From Geosiphon pyriformis (Eukaryota > Glomeromycota > Glomeromycetes > Archaeosporales > Geosiphonaceae): a DNA stretch of 64,000 nt. The notes below the pieces were generated by a model. The model was not told where the DNA came from, made no database searches, and saw nothing but the letters and a program-made list of their open reading frames with translations. Every line of letters starts with the position of its first letter. The first letter of the stretch is position 1. The position numbers and the translations under genes are program-made. This document shows, in pieces, positions 45,127 through 55,924 of the stretch. The stretch spans positions 124,001-188,000 of the forward strand of contig JAAOMT010000543.1 in the NCBI GenBank assembly GCA_016748015.1, in the 5' to 3' direction.

Positions 45127-45840
45127 AGATTGAATAATAAAAAGAGTATATAAAGACATGGTAGACATAATGGAGAACTTCAGAAAAATGGAAATCATTT
45201 ATGACATCCATGCACTAGCACAATAACTATTCCAACTAATTCAATAACAGAATATAGAAATTACTATCAACTAACAAACCATTCGATACTGAGATATCAA
45301 AAAGATATCCAAATACAAAAGTTAAAGAAAAACAGAAAACATTATTAACAAAATGGTTCTGAAAATAAAATTAGCAATAGAAAAACCAATAAGTGTTACC
45401 ACATATTAAGAGTTAACCAAAGAAACTTAAAAATGGTGGATACATGAATTTCCAAGAAACTTTTGTTATTTTCACATGGGACAACACTTGAACATTTAGA
45501 ACTTATACATGAATAAAACAAAATAATTATTTGACACAACAATAATGCAACAACTAGAACAATTTGTGGAAAAAAACAATTTGACTGTATATACAAGAGC
45601 CATATATTGGCTACATACTAAATTTCAAGACAGACCAGACATCTTACTTAATCCAGAATTGGACTTCATTACAGTTAAGCAAATAGAAAAAATAACCAAT
45701 GCCCAATTTGAAAAATTACAGAACAGAATAACACAAGTAATTCTCAAAAAAAAAGTTCAAGAAATACTCAAAAATGGAGAATTAGAGTTAGGAGATTTGA
45801 GAGATCTTAACAAAGTTCAATATTAAAAAGGAGGAAATAA
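45127..45840 (+). pseudogene. B4 extra 3' ORF and polypurine tract
   Basis: From MENFRKMEIIYDIHAL (~45172) with stops, then clean from 45545 to 45826: AIYWLHTKFQDRPDILL, DFITVKQIEKITNAQFEKL, ELGDLRDLNKVQY. The middle segment FCYFHMGQHLNI recalls YFHIGKTLY of the family-A 3' ORF, hinting at common origin. The purine tract AAAAAGGAGGAAATAA ends at 45840. Unknown function. Confidence 0.6.
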
Positions 45841-46711
45841 TGTTACTTATAAAATATAAAAAGTATATTAGTATAAAAATTAGCCAATCAGAAGTAGCCA
45901 TAGTAAATGTAGAATTCCAGAATTCCTTTCAAAAAGAATTGCAGGATTCCAGAAATTTCAGGATTCTCATACAAGAAATCACAGGATTCCAAAATTCCAG
46001 GATTTTTCTTAAAAGAATTGCAGGATTCCAGGAATTGCAGGATTCCTGGTGTGAAAAATTAAGAAATTGAAGAATCTTAATTATGTATATATAGTGGTAG
46101 TGTTAAAAATAGAAAAAAACAGATCTAGTAGATTTAAGACCTCTCAGTTTAGATTTGATCTAAGCAACCTTCTATATCACAAATATTAATAAATAATTAT
46201 TCACTATCTCAATCCACTTTTCACTATCAACATTTCATGTTGATAGTAATTCATACTTAACTACACTAGAACAATAGCTTTTGATCATAGCTATTGATGG
46301 GATACTAACTTGAAAATTGCCTTGGCTTATTTCTTTATTTTTTTGTTTTCTTTTATTTTTTATTGTTATTTCTTTTGTTGTTTACTAATTTGATTAAGGA
46401 TTAAGTACTGAATTATTGACATTAAGAATTGCCTGATAAAAGACCCCTGCAAGTGGGTAGAGCATGTATAAAAATTACAGATTACTTACCAGAGGATTTC
46501 TGGTCACCAAGCCGAGAAAAAAATTGACAGAATTGCAATTTTAGAAGGTTACTGAAAACAACTATTGAATCTCTGTCTATTATACAAAAGACTCTACAAT
46601 AAAACCTTCAGATTAATAATATCTTCAGATACTAATGCCAACAGTCATCAATTAAACACCAAGTTACAGGTTTGTTATTTGTTTTGAGACCCCAAATAAT
46701 CACCTGTAACA
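45841..46711 (+). repeat. B4 3' LTR (GGATTCC-repeat type)
   Basis: 871 bp, TGTTACTTATAAAATA...AATAATCACCTGTAACA, the cleanest B LTR. U3 (45910-46050) has repeated GAATTGCAGGATTCCAG-type units. TATATATAG at ~46086 may be the TATA box. Confidence 0.85.
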
Positions 46712-48300
46712 ATGTATATACTAAATACAAAAAATTGACATTAATCCAAAAACAAAAATTTGGAGATAATTGTCATACAAGATAGAAAATAAAACTTTTA
46801 CCATTTAATTATACTGTATATTATAAAAAGAGGAAAAAAAATAAAAATATCAATAGTTTATCACAAATAAGACAAATTTAAAAACATTTCAACCCAAAAA
46901 TATAACAAAAAATGAATACACAAAAATATCAACAACTCCAACATTATATAAATACCCAACAGTTCAAGGAAAAATTATTTCAAAAGGAACAAACCAACAT
47001 AAAACAACAATTAAAATATTTTATTATTCATTAAAATATACTTTATTGAAAAAACAGAAGAAATCCAGATCAACCAGTTAGAGTAATCATAGAATTAAAA
47101 AAAAACAATACTATTTAGTATGTATTCAGATCTAACAGCAGAATATTTTCATAAAAAAGCAACTATAAAAAAAACCAGAAAAAGATACTATTGGCCATCA
47201 ATGTATCCAAACATTATCTAATATGTTCAAAATTGTAATGTTTGTCAAAAAAAAGGAGAAACAAGACCCAGCCAACCACTAAAACCAATCAAAATAAGAC
47301 AACTATTTGATCGAATTAGAATTAACTTAGTCAGATTATTGACAATAACCAGCAAAAACAACAAATATATAGTACTAGCCATAGATTATCTCACAAAATG
47401 GCCAGAAACAAAAGCAATTCAAAGAGCAAATACAGAATCTATAGCCAAATTTGTTTATCAAAATTTGATTTGTTAATATAGATGTCCAAAAAAATTGTTA
47501 TTAGATCAAAAAACTTATTTTGTAAACAGAATATTAATAGAATTAAGTTAAAGATTTGGAATTAAAAGACTATTATTATCATTATATTATTCACAAACCA
47601 ATAGCTTAGTTAAAAAATTCAATAGAACATTGTATAAAACAATAGTCAAGATTAGCCAAAAAAACCAGAATAAATGAGATTTATTTATACTATTAGTATT
47701 ATTTACTTATTAAACAATAAAACAAGATATCATACAAACAACATTATTTAAACTTGTTTATAATAGAGCAACAGTCTTACCAGTTGAAATAGAAGTCAAC
47801 ATATATCTAATTGAACCAATAACAAAAACCAATTTTCAAGAAATATTGTTAAGAAAAACATATAACTTAATAGAAACTTTGGAAAACAAAAGATGAAAAA
47901 CAGCTGATAATATTTAAAAGTCACAAAAAAAACAAAAAAACAACATAATAACCAATTACTGGATAAACCAGTTGAATTCAGGATTAGAGACAAAGTACTC
48001 TTATATTATACCAAAGTGAAAAAACAATGGAGTGGAAAATTTAACTTCAATAGAACAGATCATTTTACATTAAAGAAATTTTAGAAAATGAAGCTTATAA
48101 ACTAAGATAAGACAATAAAATTTTAGTTAAAGCAGCACATAGAGATTGACTAAAATTATATTACAATATAGCATCATCATTTATCAGTAATATTTCACAA
48201 CTGGGAGTACAATGAATACTAGTCTAACCAGATAAGATTCCACAAAATTTAGATTTAATTATAATTATTAATACAAATATGTTGAATTAATTTACAAAAT
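46712..48300 (+). pseudogene. B5 RNase H end and integrase remnant
   Basis: Zinc region CNVCQKKGETRPSQPLKPI (~47237), DRIRINLVRLL, AIDYLTKWPETKAIQRANTES, NSLVKKFNRTL (E of D,D,E lost), end module near 47960-48170. Collinear with 43547-45120 of B4. Many stops. Confidence 0.68.
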
Positions 48301-48856
48301 TAATATATAAAAACACCATAAACATAACAAAAACAACAATAAAAGATAAAAATACCAGACCACATCTATATGATGGCTCAACAATTATTCAAAGCAATAA
48401 ATTAACAGCAATTAGAAATAGAAATTGTTATCAATCACCAAACTCTTACTACTAGAACACTAAAAGAAACAGAAAAAAAAACTCCACTTTATACTAGTAA
48501 TTATGAAACCAAACAAATATTAATCAGATAAAATAATAGAAAAAGTGAAGAATACATTTAAAAAGATATTCATTATAGTTCCAACAAAAGAACTAACAAA
48601 AAAAATTGAAAACAATAGATGGAACAACTTTTAATACCATACTATTACTATTAGTTAGAACAAAAATGAATATTTAAGAGTTATATCTTAATAAAACCAA
48701 AAAAATATTCAATTAAGAGATAATACAAAACATTGAAAATATTATTAGAAAGAAAACAAACTCAACACTACATATTAAAACAATCTATTAACTACATACT
48801 ATATTTTAAAACTACTTAGAAATACTGTTATACTCTGAAATAAAAACAATAATTAG
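48301..48856 (+). pseudogene. B5 extra 3' ORF remnant (5' part)
   Basis: Similar to 45150-45600 and 34932-35380 of the other B copies. Interrupted after ...AACAATAATTAG by the solo LTR; resumes at 49809 with TTATTAACCAATAGG. Confidence 0.6.
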
Positions 48857-49808
48857 TGTTACCAATAGAATTTTAACTATTAATTAGCATGAAATTATTT
48901 TCATAATTCTTATTATTAATTAGTATATATTAGTATCATTTTAATTATTACTTATTATTTAATCAAATTATTAAATATTATTATTTAATTAATAATCCAA
49001 TTTGTATTATAAAAATTAAGATGATTAAACTATACAAAATTCTGAACCATTTAATATTCAAAATTCGCCAAAATTAGCAGAAATTGGCCGAAATAATCAA
49101 TAGTTTGTGGAAATAATTTGTAGTTTGTCAAAATATATCTTTAATTTGCCAAAATTAGAGCAAAAAAAAAATGCAAGTTCAAAAATTAGTACTACAACAA
49201 ATTGTATAAAAGAAGAGCTTTTCTCTTCAAAAAAATATATCTTACTTTAGATATTTTAATTAGAACAAATTATTTCTTATATATTTTTATAAAATTAAAT
49301 AAAAATCAAATATTCAAAAATCCAAATCTTAAATTATTCTACTTAAAACTCCTCAAAAACTCAACCAATATTATAAAATTGTTTAGCTACCAATTTCAAT
49401 AATCTGTTAGTGACTCTAGGCTTAAATAAAAAACGTTTCTTTTAATAAAATTCTATTTCTTTTATATTTCTTTTATTTTTTCTTTCTTTTCTTATTATAA
49501 TCATTAGGGTAGCCTACAGACAAAATTTCTGTAAAAGAGTTGACTTTTACAGCAAAGAAACTACACATTTTTAGTAAGCTTTTAGATGAGCAATTCCTAA
49601 GAAAGAGTTGATATTTACAATATAACTACAATAAAGTAATTGGCAAGAGATTGGTCATTTTATTTATAAGCTCAGCAGTTCAAATTATCTTTTATAATTT
49701 GAAAATAAATTCAGTTATCAGAGGTTCAATTACTTTTAGAGATTGTGAATTCACAACCAACAGATATTAACAACATTTAAGAAAAAAGACCAAAAATCTC
49801 TAGTAACA
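48857..49808 (+). repeat. Solo family-A LTR
   Basis: 952 bp, TGTTACCAATAG...AATCTCTAGTAACA, aligned throughout with the A1 LTRs (U3 TTCGCCAAAAT-type repeats near 49065-49160, GTATAAAAG near 49204, CTGTTAGTGACTCTAGGCTT). No internal element sequence. Flanks TTAG/TTAT fit a 4-bp duplication with one change; other B copies read ACAATAACTATTAACCAAT uninterrupted. Result of LTR-LTR recombination. Confidence 0.88.
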
Positions 49809-49951
49809 TTATTAACCAATAGGAAAGAATAAACAAATTACAAGTTAAAAACATAAGAACTAAAGTTAAACAAATCATATTAGAAAGAGAAGTAATGAAT
49901 TTAATTTAAAGTAAAAATTTTGATAGAGTTTAATATTAAAAAAGGAGATAA
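49809..49951 (+). pseudogene. B5 3' ORF end and polypurine tract
   Basis: Short continuation of the B5 3' ORF (VKQIILEREVMNLI-type text), ending in AAAAAAGGAGATAA before the LTR. Confidence 0.6.
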
Positions 49952-50775
49952 TATTACTTATAGAAAAAGAGTACAAGAAAAATAATAAGAAAAATAGATA
50001 AATCAATAAGAAAATAGTATTTAGCAAATAAGTACATTGTTCAGCAATGTGAAATATTGTCAGAAATTATGACACATTGCTTGAAAAATTACAGAGTATT
50101 GCTTGAGAATATGAGCAATCTTATATAACCCAAATTATATATATATAGCAAAAATATTAAAAACAAAAAAGACAGATTTTGTCTAAGAATTCTTTATTAA
50201 CATCACAATATCCTTTCTTTCAAAAGATAAAATATTATAACTTGAAGTGAAATTATCAAAAATTAATTAATCTCCTCATTATTAGCATTTCATATTGATA
50301 GCTATTAATACTTAATTATATTGAACCAATAGCTTTTAATTACAACTATTAACAGAACACTAATTCTTTAATTGTTTTGGCTTATTTTCTTTACTTTTTT
50401 TTTTTGTTTTTTTTTTTGTTTTGTTTTGTTGATTAACTAACTGATTAAAGAGATTAAATATTGAATATATTAACATTAAAAATAGCCTAATAAAAGATCT
50501 AGCAATATGTGTATAGAATTTGAAGATTAAAAATAACTTATCAGAAGGACATAACTGTTAAAATAAACTGGTTATTATGCTGAAAAAAAAATTCATAGAT
50601 TAACTATTCTAAAAGACTACTAAAACAACTATTAAATCTCTGTTTATTATACAAAAAACTTTACCAAAACCTTCAGACTACCAAAATCTTTAAATATTAT
50701 CAACACTAACCAATTATTAAGCACCAAATTATGAGTTTGTTATTTTACCAACACTCCAAATAATTACTTGTAACA
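49952..50775 (+). repeat. B5 3' LTR (CATTGC-repeat type)
   Basis: TATTACTTATAGAAAAAG...AATAATTACTTGTAACA. U3 contains CATTGTTCAGCAATG (50036-50050) and further CATTGCTTGA units to 50112. TATATATATAG at ~50138. Confidence 0.78.
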
Positions 50776-51461
50776 GTAGTATATACAACAAAAGCAATAA
50801 TAAAAAAATAAAAATTCCAGACTACATTTATATAATGGCTTAACAATTGTTTTAGGCCATAAATCAATAACAATTAAATATAAAAATTATTATTAATTAT
50901 TAACCAATTTGTTATTAAAACACCAAAAAAGAAAAAAAAAATTTAAATCATTTCTTATTAGCAATCTCAGAATTAAACAAAGTACTGGTCAGATAAAATT
51001 ATAAAAAAAGTAAAAAACACTTTTAAAAAAATACTGGTAATTGTTTCAACAGAAGAGCTAACTAAAAAAAACTAGAAACAATAGATAAAATAATTTTCCA
51101 TACTATACTGTTATTATCAATTGGGACAAAAGCTAAATATTAAAAAATTATTTATTAATAAATTCAAAAGAATATTCAATTAAAAAATAGTACAACAGAT
51201 TGAAGATTTTATCAGAAAGAAAATAAATTCTGTACTATACATCAAAACAATTTACTAACTATATATCATATTTCAAAATTATTTAAAAATATTACTATAC
51301 TCAAAAATAGAAACAATAACTATTAACCAATAAGAAAAAATAAACAACTTATAATTTAAAGACATAAGAATCAGAATTAAACAAACAATATTAAAGAAAA
51401 AAATAAGAAACTTAATTTAAAATGAAGATTTTAACAGAGCTTAATATTAAAAAAAAAATAT
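50776..51461 (+). pseudogene. B6 fragment: 3' ORF remnant and polypurine tract
   Basis: Begins GTAGTATATACAACAAAAGCAATAATAAAAAAATA, matching B0 at 28503-28550, directly after the B5 LTR, so B5 was inserted in B6. Ends at the decayed purine tract before the LTR at 51462. Shows the uninterrupted B sequence at the site of the inverted-repeat insertion (50873-50903). Confidence 0.7.
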
Positions 51462-52366
51462 TATTACTTATAGAAAAAAGTACAAGAAAGAAAATAGGAA
51501 AAACAAATAAAAAAATAGATTAATAAAAAAATAGTACTTAGTAAGTAAGCACAATGTTAAAAAACTATAATATATTGCTTAGTAATATGTACATTGTTAG
51601 AGAATTAAAACATATTGCTCAGTAATGTACACATTGTTAAAAAATTGGTGCATATTACTTAGCAATAAGCATATTATCAAAAAAATAACAGCACATTATT
51701 CAAAAATGTGTAAGATCTTATATAATAAAAATTATATATATATAGCAAAAGTGTTAAAAACAGAAAAAAAACAATTCAGTTTAAACTAATTAGATAACAA
51801 TACTTTTCCCTTCAAAAAATAGTTTTTTATAACTCAAAATGAAATTATACTAATATTAATAAACTTATCTATTATTATTCAATTTATGTTATTAATTATT
51901 AATTAAAAAAATATTAATCAATTTTATATTATTAATGCTTTATGTTGATAAAAGCCAATACTTAACTACATTGGACCAATAACTCTTAATCACAGCTATT
52001 AACAAGATACTAATTTTTTATTTTTTTTTTTATTTTTTTTTATTTTTTTTTATTTTTATTTTTTTTATTGTTACTAATTAAAAAAGTGATTAAAATGCTA
52101 AGTAATTAACATCAAAAATAGCCTGGTAAAAAATCCAGGAACAAGGGTAGAAAACATAAAAATAGCTTATCAGAAAAGCACAACTGTCAAAATAAACTGA
52201 TCACTATACTGAAAAAAAAATTTGCAGAAGCAAACCAATAATTAAATTTTTGTCTATTATACAAAAAACTTAACCAAAACCTTCAAAAATTATCATTATC
52301 AATAGCTATTAAGCACTAAGTTACAAGTTTGTATTTGTATTAACATCCTAAATAATTACTTGTAAC
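51462..52366 (+). repeat. B6 3' LTR (CATTGC-repeat type)
   Basis: TATTACTTATAGAAAAAAG...AATAATTACTTGTAACA, 905 bp. U3 units such as CATATTGCTCAGTAATGTAC (51610-51629). An A/T-only stretch at 52015-52070 replaces the T-rich part seen in other copies. Confidence 0.78.
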
Positions 52367-52429
52367 AGTATCTATAAATTTACTTTTTAATATTTAATAG
52401 ACAAAGTATTTAAATCAGTTAAAGAAAAC

Positions 52430-53350
52430 TTTGTTCTAATTTATTTAAATAACATAATAGTATAGTTTAGTAGATATTGTTTTTTACTCAAAAATTTTAT
52501 TAAAACAAAGTAGTTGTCCAATTCTATTATTATGTTTAATTAAAAAAAAATTATTAATAATTAGATTGGTTTGGTTTAAAAAGATTGTATTATTATTAGA
52601 TAGTAAGTTTAAAAAAAGTATCAATGTTTTGATAATAAATTTTTTTATAATATTGTATATTATAATTAAATTTATTTAGATAGAATATTTAGCAAGTTAT
52701 TTTTTTGTGTTTTAGTTTTTTTTTGTTGTGCAATCAAACCAAAGCTTGGTAATTTGTTATTATCAAAAACTTTATATTAAAAAAATACTTATTCTAATAG
52801 CCAGTAAACTATATTACTGCTAAGTATTTTTGTTCTGTGATTGAATAATTATGTTTTATTAAAAAGAGAGATTTGCTAGCATAAGTTATAACATGTTTTT
52901 TACTATTTTTATCTTTCTAAGAAAAAACAATATCAAGTTTAAAGCCAAATATATTAGTATAAAAAATTAATTCAGATTAGATTGTTTGAAAATAAGTTTT
53001 GTGATTAGTTTTTTTTTAAGATCTTAAATGCTTTTTATTAATATGCACTTCAGTAATAATTGACATTTTTTTTGAGTAGTTAATTAAAAAAAAAGGCGAT
53101 TTTGAAGAAATTTTTAACAAATTTTCAATAATAAGAGGCCAAACCAAGAAAAAAACATAGTTTATGAATATTTATTGATTGTTTAATGTTCTAGATTTTT
53201 TTAATCTTAACTAAATCAAAGAAAATTCCATTTTTTGTAATAAAATAACCAAAAAACTAAGTGGATTAAAATTCAAAGAAAAATTTAATTAGGTTAATCT
53301 TAAGGCCAGTATTTTTAAGAAGATCAAAATTTTTTTGTAAAGATTTAAGA
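52430..53350 (-). pseudogene. Family-C Ty3 fragment: RT end and RNase H (minus strand)
   Basis: On the minus strand 53300-53060 reads SFFGYFITKNGIFFDLVKIKK... and FFLGLASYY-stop-KFVKNFF, the C-terminal part of a Ty3 RT. About 52855-52785 gives NYSITEQKYLAVI, the RNase H Glu region. Too divergent from families A and B to be a copy of either. Stops and shifts throughout. Confidence 0.6.
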
Positions 53351-53519
53351 TGTTTATCCCAAATTTTTGAATATATTTAACAGCAAAAAGAATATTTGCA
53401 CAAATAATTAAATTTTTATTTAATTTACTAGAATCAATTATACAAAAGAAATAGAAAAAATTCTAACTGTTTTTAAAAAGTTATTAAATTTAAAGAAAGA
53501 AAAATTGTAATCTACAATA

Positions 53520-54330
53520 TGTATACTAATTTATTAGCTAAATATTTTAAAAAAACAAAAACAATTCAGAAAACTTTAGCTTATTATTATTAGTCTATTT
53601 TAGAAAAACATATTGCTGATTACATTAAAATCTGTAATATTTGTTAAAAAAAAAAACTCAATTACAAAAAAATATCTATTTAATTTTTTTTGCCAACTAT
53701 TTGACAAAATTAATATAAATATTGTTAAATTTTTAATAATAATTTCTATAAAAACAAATATATTATCATAGCTATTGATTATCTTACAAAATAAATAGAA
53801 ACAAGAACCATTTCAGATCAAACAGCAGTTTTAATAGCTAATTTTATTTATAAAAATATTATTTATTATCATAGTTGTTTAAAAAACTTTTATTTAATAA
53901 AAAAAAACTTTTTTTAATACACTAATTAAAAAACTTTATAGAAAAATAGAAATATGCTATAAACTTTTTTTTTTATTACTTTTAACTAAATGACTTAATA
54001 AAATATTTCAATAAAATACTATATAAAACCTTAACCAAAATCAGTAAAAAACAAATTTATAAAACTAAGTACTGTTTTTAATCTTGTTTATTTATAGAAC
54101 TGTAAATTATAATATAACAAATTATAAATCTTTTTATCTGCTCTATAGACAAATAATAACTTTATCAATAAAAATAATATTGAAATAATACTCTTTAAAA
54201 AAATTATAATAAGAAATTACAAAGATATTTTGCAAAAAAAATTTAATACTATTCTTAACTTATTGGTTAAAACATAAATAATAGTCTTTAAAAAAATAAA
54301 ACAATTTTAAGAAAAGCTTAAGAAAAAAAA
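53520..54330 (+). pseudogene. Family-C Ty3 fragment: integrase (plus strand)
   Basis: Zinc region ending IKICNIC (~53640), then NKYIIIAIDYLTK-stop-IETRTISDQTAVLIANFIYKN (53755-53858) and YYHSCLKNFYLIKKNFF, matching the D1-D2 part of Ty3 integrases; FNKILYKTLTKISKKQIYKTK (split: FNKILYKTLTKIS) near 54010 matches the region after the Glu. Opposite strand to the RT fragment, so the element has been inverted or two remnants abut. Confidence 0.62.
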
Positions 54331-55924
54331 TTTATAAAATACTTTTTTAAAATATTAGTAAATTAATTTTAAAATACTACTTAAACAAAGACAATATTTA
54401 TAGTAATAAATTTTTTAATCAGTAATAAAAATTTTTTTTAATTAATAAAGTTTTGAATAATAGTTTATATATTTTACAAAATTAATATAAAACAATTTTT
54501 AATAATTATTTTGTTTATGATACATAACTTAAAAAATATTACAAATAATTTAATTGGTTATCTATTGTAATAATACTAGCCCAAATGATTAATAAAAATC
54601 AAAGATAAATAAATACATTATTTTTAAAACAATAATATTTTCAATTAATATAAACAATTATTTTCTGAATTAAAACATTTAAAATACTTTTTATACTTTT
54701 TATAAGTATTAAATTAAAAACTATTTAAATACTACTTTAATTATTGGAAAACAAATTATCATAACTGATAACAATAGAATACATAGTATTATTAAACCAA
54801 AAAAAACCACTATTAAAAGAAAAAAAATTGGTAATAAGATAAATAAATATATGTATAAAAGCATAACAACTATATTATTATCTTCTAATATATTTGGAAA
54901 AACAATTAAAAAAATCTTGCTTATAAACAAAAATTTATTAAATAAAAAACAACTAAAGCTTTATAATTAACTTAATAAAATTATAAAAGATATAAAACTT
55001 ATAAAAAAACAACTTCTAAGATATAAGTAAAAATTTTAAATATTATATAACTAAATATTTTCAAAGTTTTAATTATTGTTAAAAGAATCAAAACTTTTAT
55101 ATAAAAATTTGGTCTTTTGAATACAAAACTTATTTTATTTTATGTATTATATATTTTATTTACAAAAAATTTTACCAAACTAATTAGTTTTAAATTAGAC
55201 AACATTTTTTAATTAGAATATTTTATAAATAGTTTAATTTTGTCAAAGCTTAATTTCTTTGAAAAAAATAATATTATAATTAAAATCTATAGTTTTTATT
55301 AATTTTTTTTTTTTTATTAAGCTTTTAATGAGTGAAGCCCAATCACTTATTAATTATTATATAATTAGCTACTTTATTTTTAATAATAATTGTTAATTTA
55401 ATTAATAATCTAATTATTAATTTAATTATTGATTTGATTAATAATTTGATTATTAATCTAATTGTTAATCTGATTATTGACTATTTTTAATAGCTATATA
55501 ATTAATAAATTTTTTAGTTATAAAAGAATATAATTAAAATAATAAAATAAAACTCATTATTAATTATTTTTTTTTATATTATTATTATTTTTTTTACTTT
55601 CAAATATCTGAATATTTTGAAATAAAAGATTACTTGTTGGCATTTATATATATTTTATCTTTTTTTTTTCTTGATTTATATTATTAAAATTAGTCTAAAA
55701 AGTAATTGTTTGCTTTTGTAATTTATTTAATAAAGAAAGGATTAAAAAACACAATAATATTTTTATTAATTTTAAGAATTGTTAAGTTAAAACATAAAAT
55801 AATAATAGTGATATTATTTTGTTAACAATTATAGATTATTTTTTTACTTTTAGATTTTCAGAAAAAATTTACCAAAAATTTTTTCTCTTGTCAATCTCTT
55901 AATTATGATGAGAGCAAAATTTTA
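54331..55924. other. AT-rich region, no gene recognised
   Basis: Very AT-rich with short frames only. The first part may be the decayed tail of the family-C element. 55377-55490 holds a low-complexity tandem array (listed). 55850-55924 is the presumed leader of the LINE. Confidence 0.5.
55377..55490. repeat. AT-only tandem array (ATTATTAATYTA type, ~11/22 bp)
   Basis: Repeats of TTAATTAATAATCTAATTATTAATTTAATTATTGATTTGATTAATAAT-like text made of ~11-bp units. Looks like a degenerate microsatellite upstream of the LINE. Confidence 0.55.

Larger units (their letters stand above)
36330..46711 (+). mobile_element. Ty3/gypsy family-B element B4 (best preserved B copy)
   Basis: LTR 36330-37166, gag-protease-Cys module-dUTPase-RT-RNase H-integrase-3' ORF, purine tract, LTR 45841-46711 (TGTTAC...GTAACA). 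From about 40700 onward frames are much longer and decay is lower than in 37167-39900, and the two LTRs belong to different U3 types. This may therefore be a recombinant of two B copies and not one insertion. Confidence 0.75.
46712..50775 (+). mobile_element. Family-B fragment B5 (RNase H to 3' LTR)
   Basis: Starts inside RNase H (ATGTATATACTAAATACAAAAAATTG, matching 25134 and 43547), right after the B4 LTR. Continues through integrase and 3' ORF to its LTR at 49952-50775. Its 5' half is absent. A family-A solo LTR splits its 3' ORF. Confidence 0.7.

Noticed and set aside
54721-54930. 69-codon hydrophobic minus-strand ORF
   Set aside because: Ile/Leu/Phe-rich reading of A/T-only sequence; no support beyond length.
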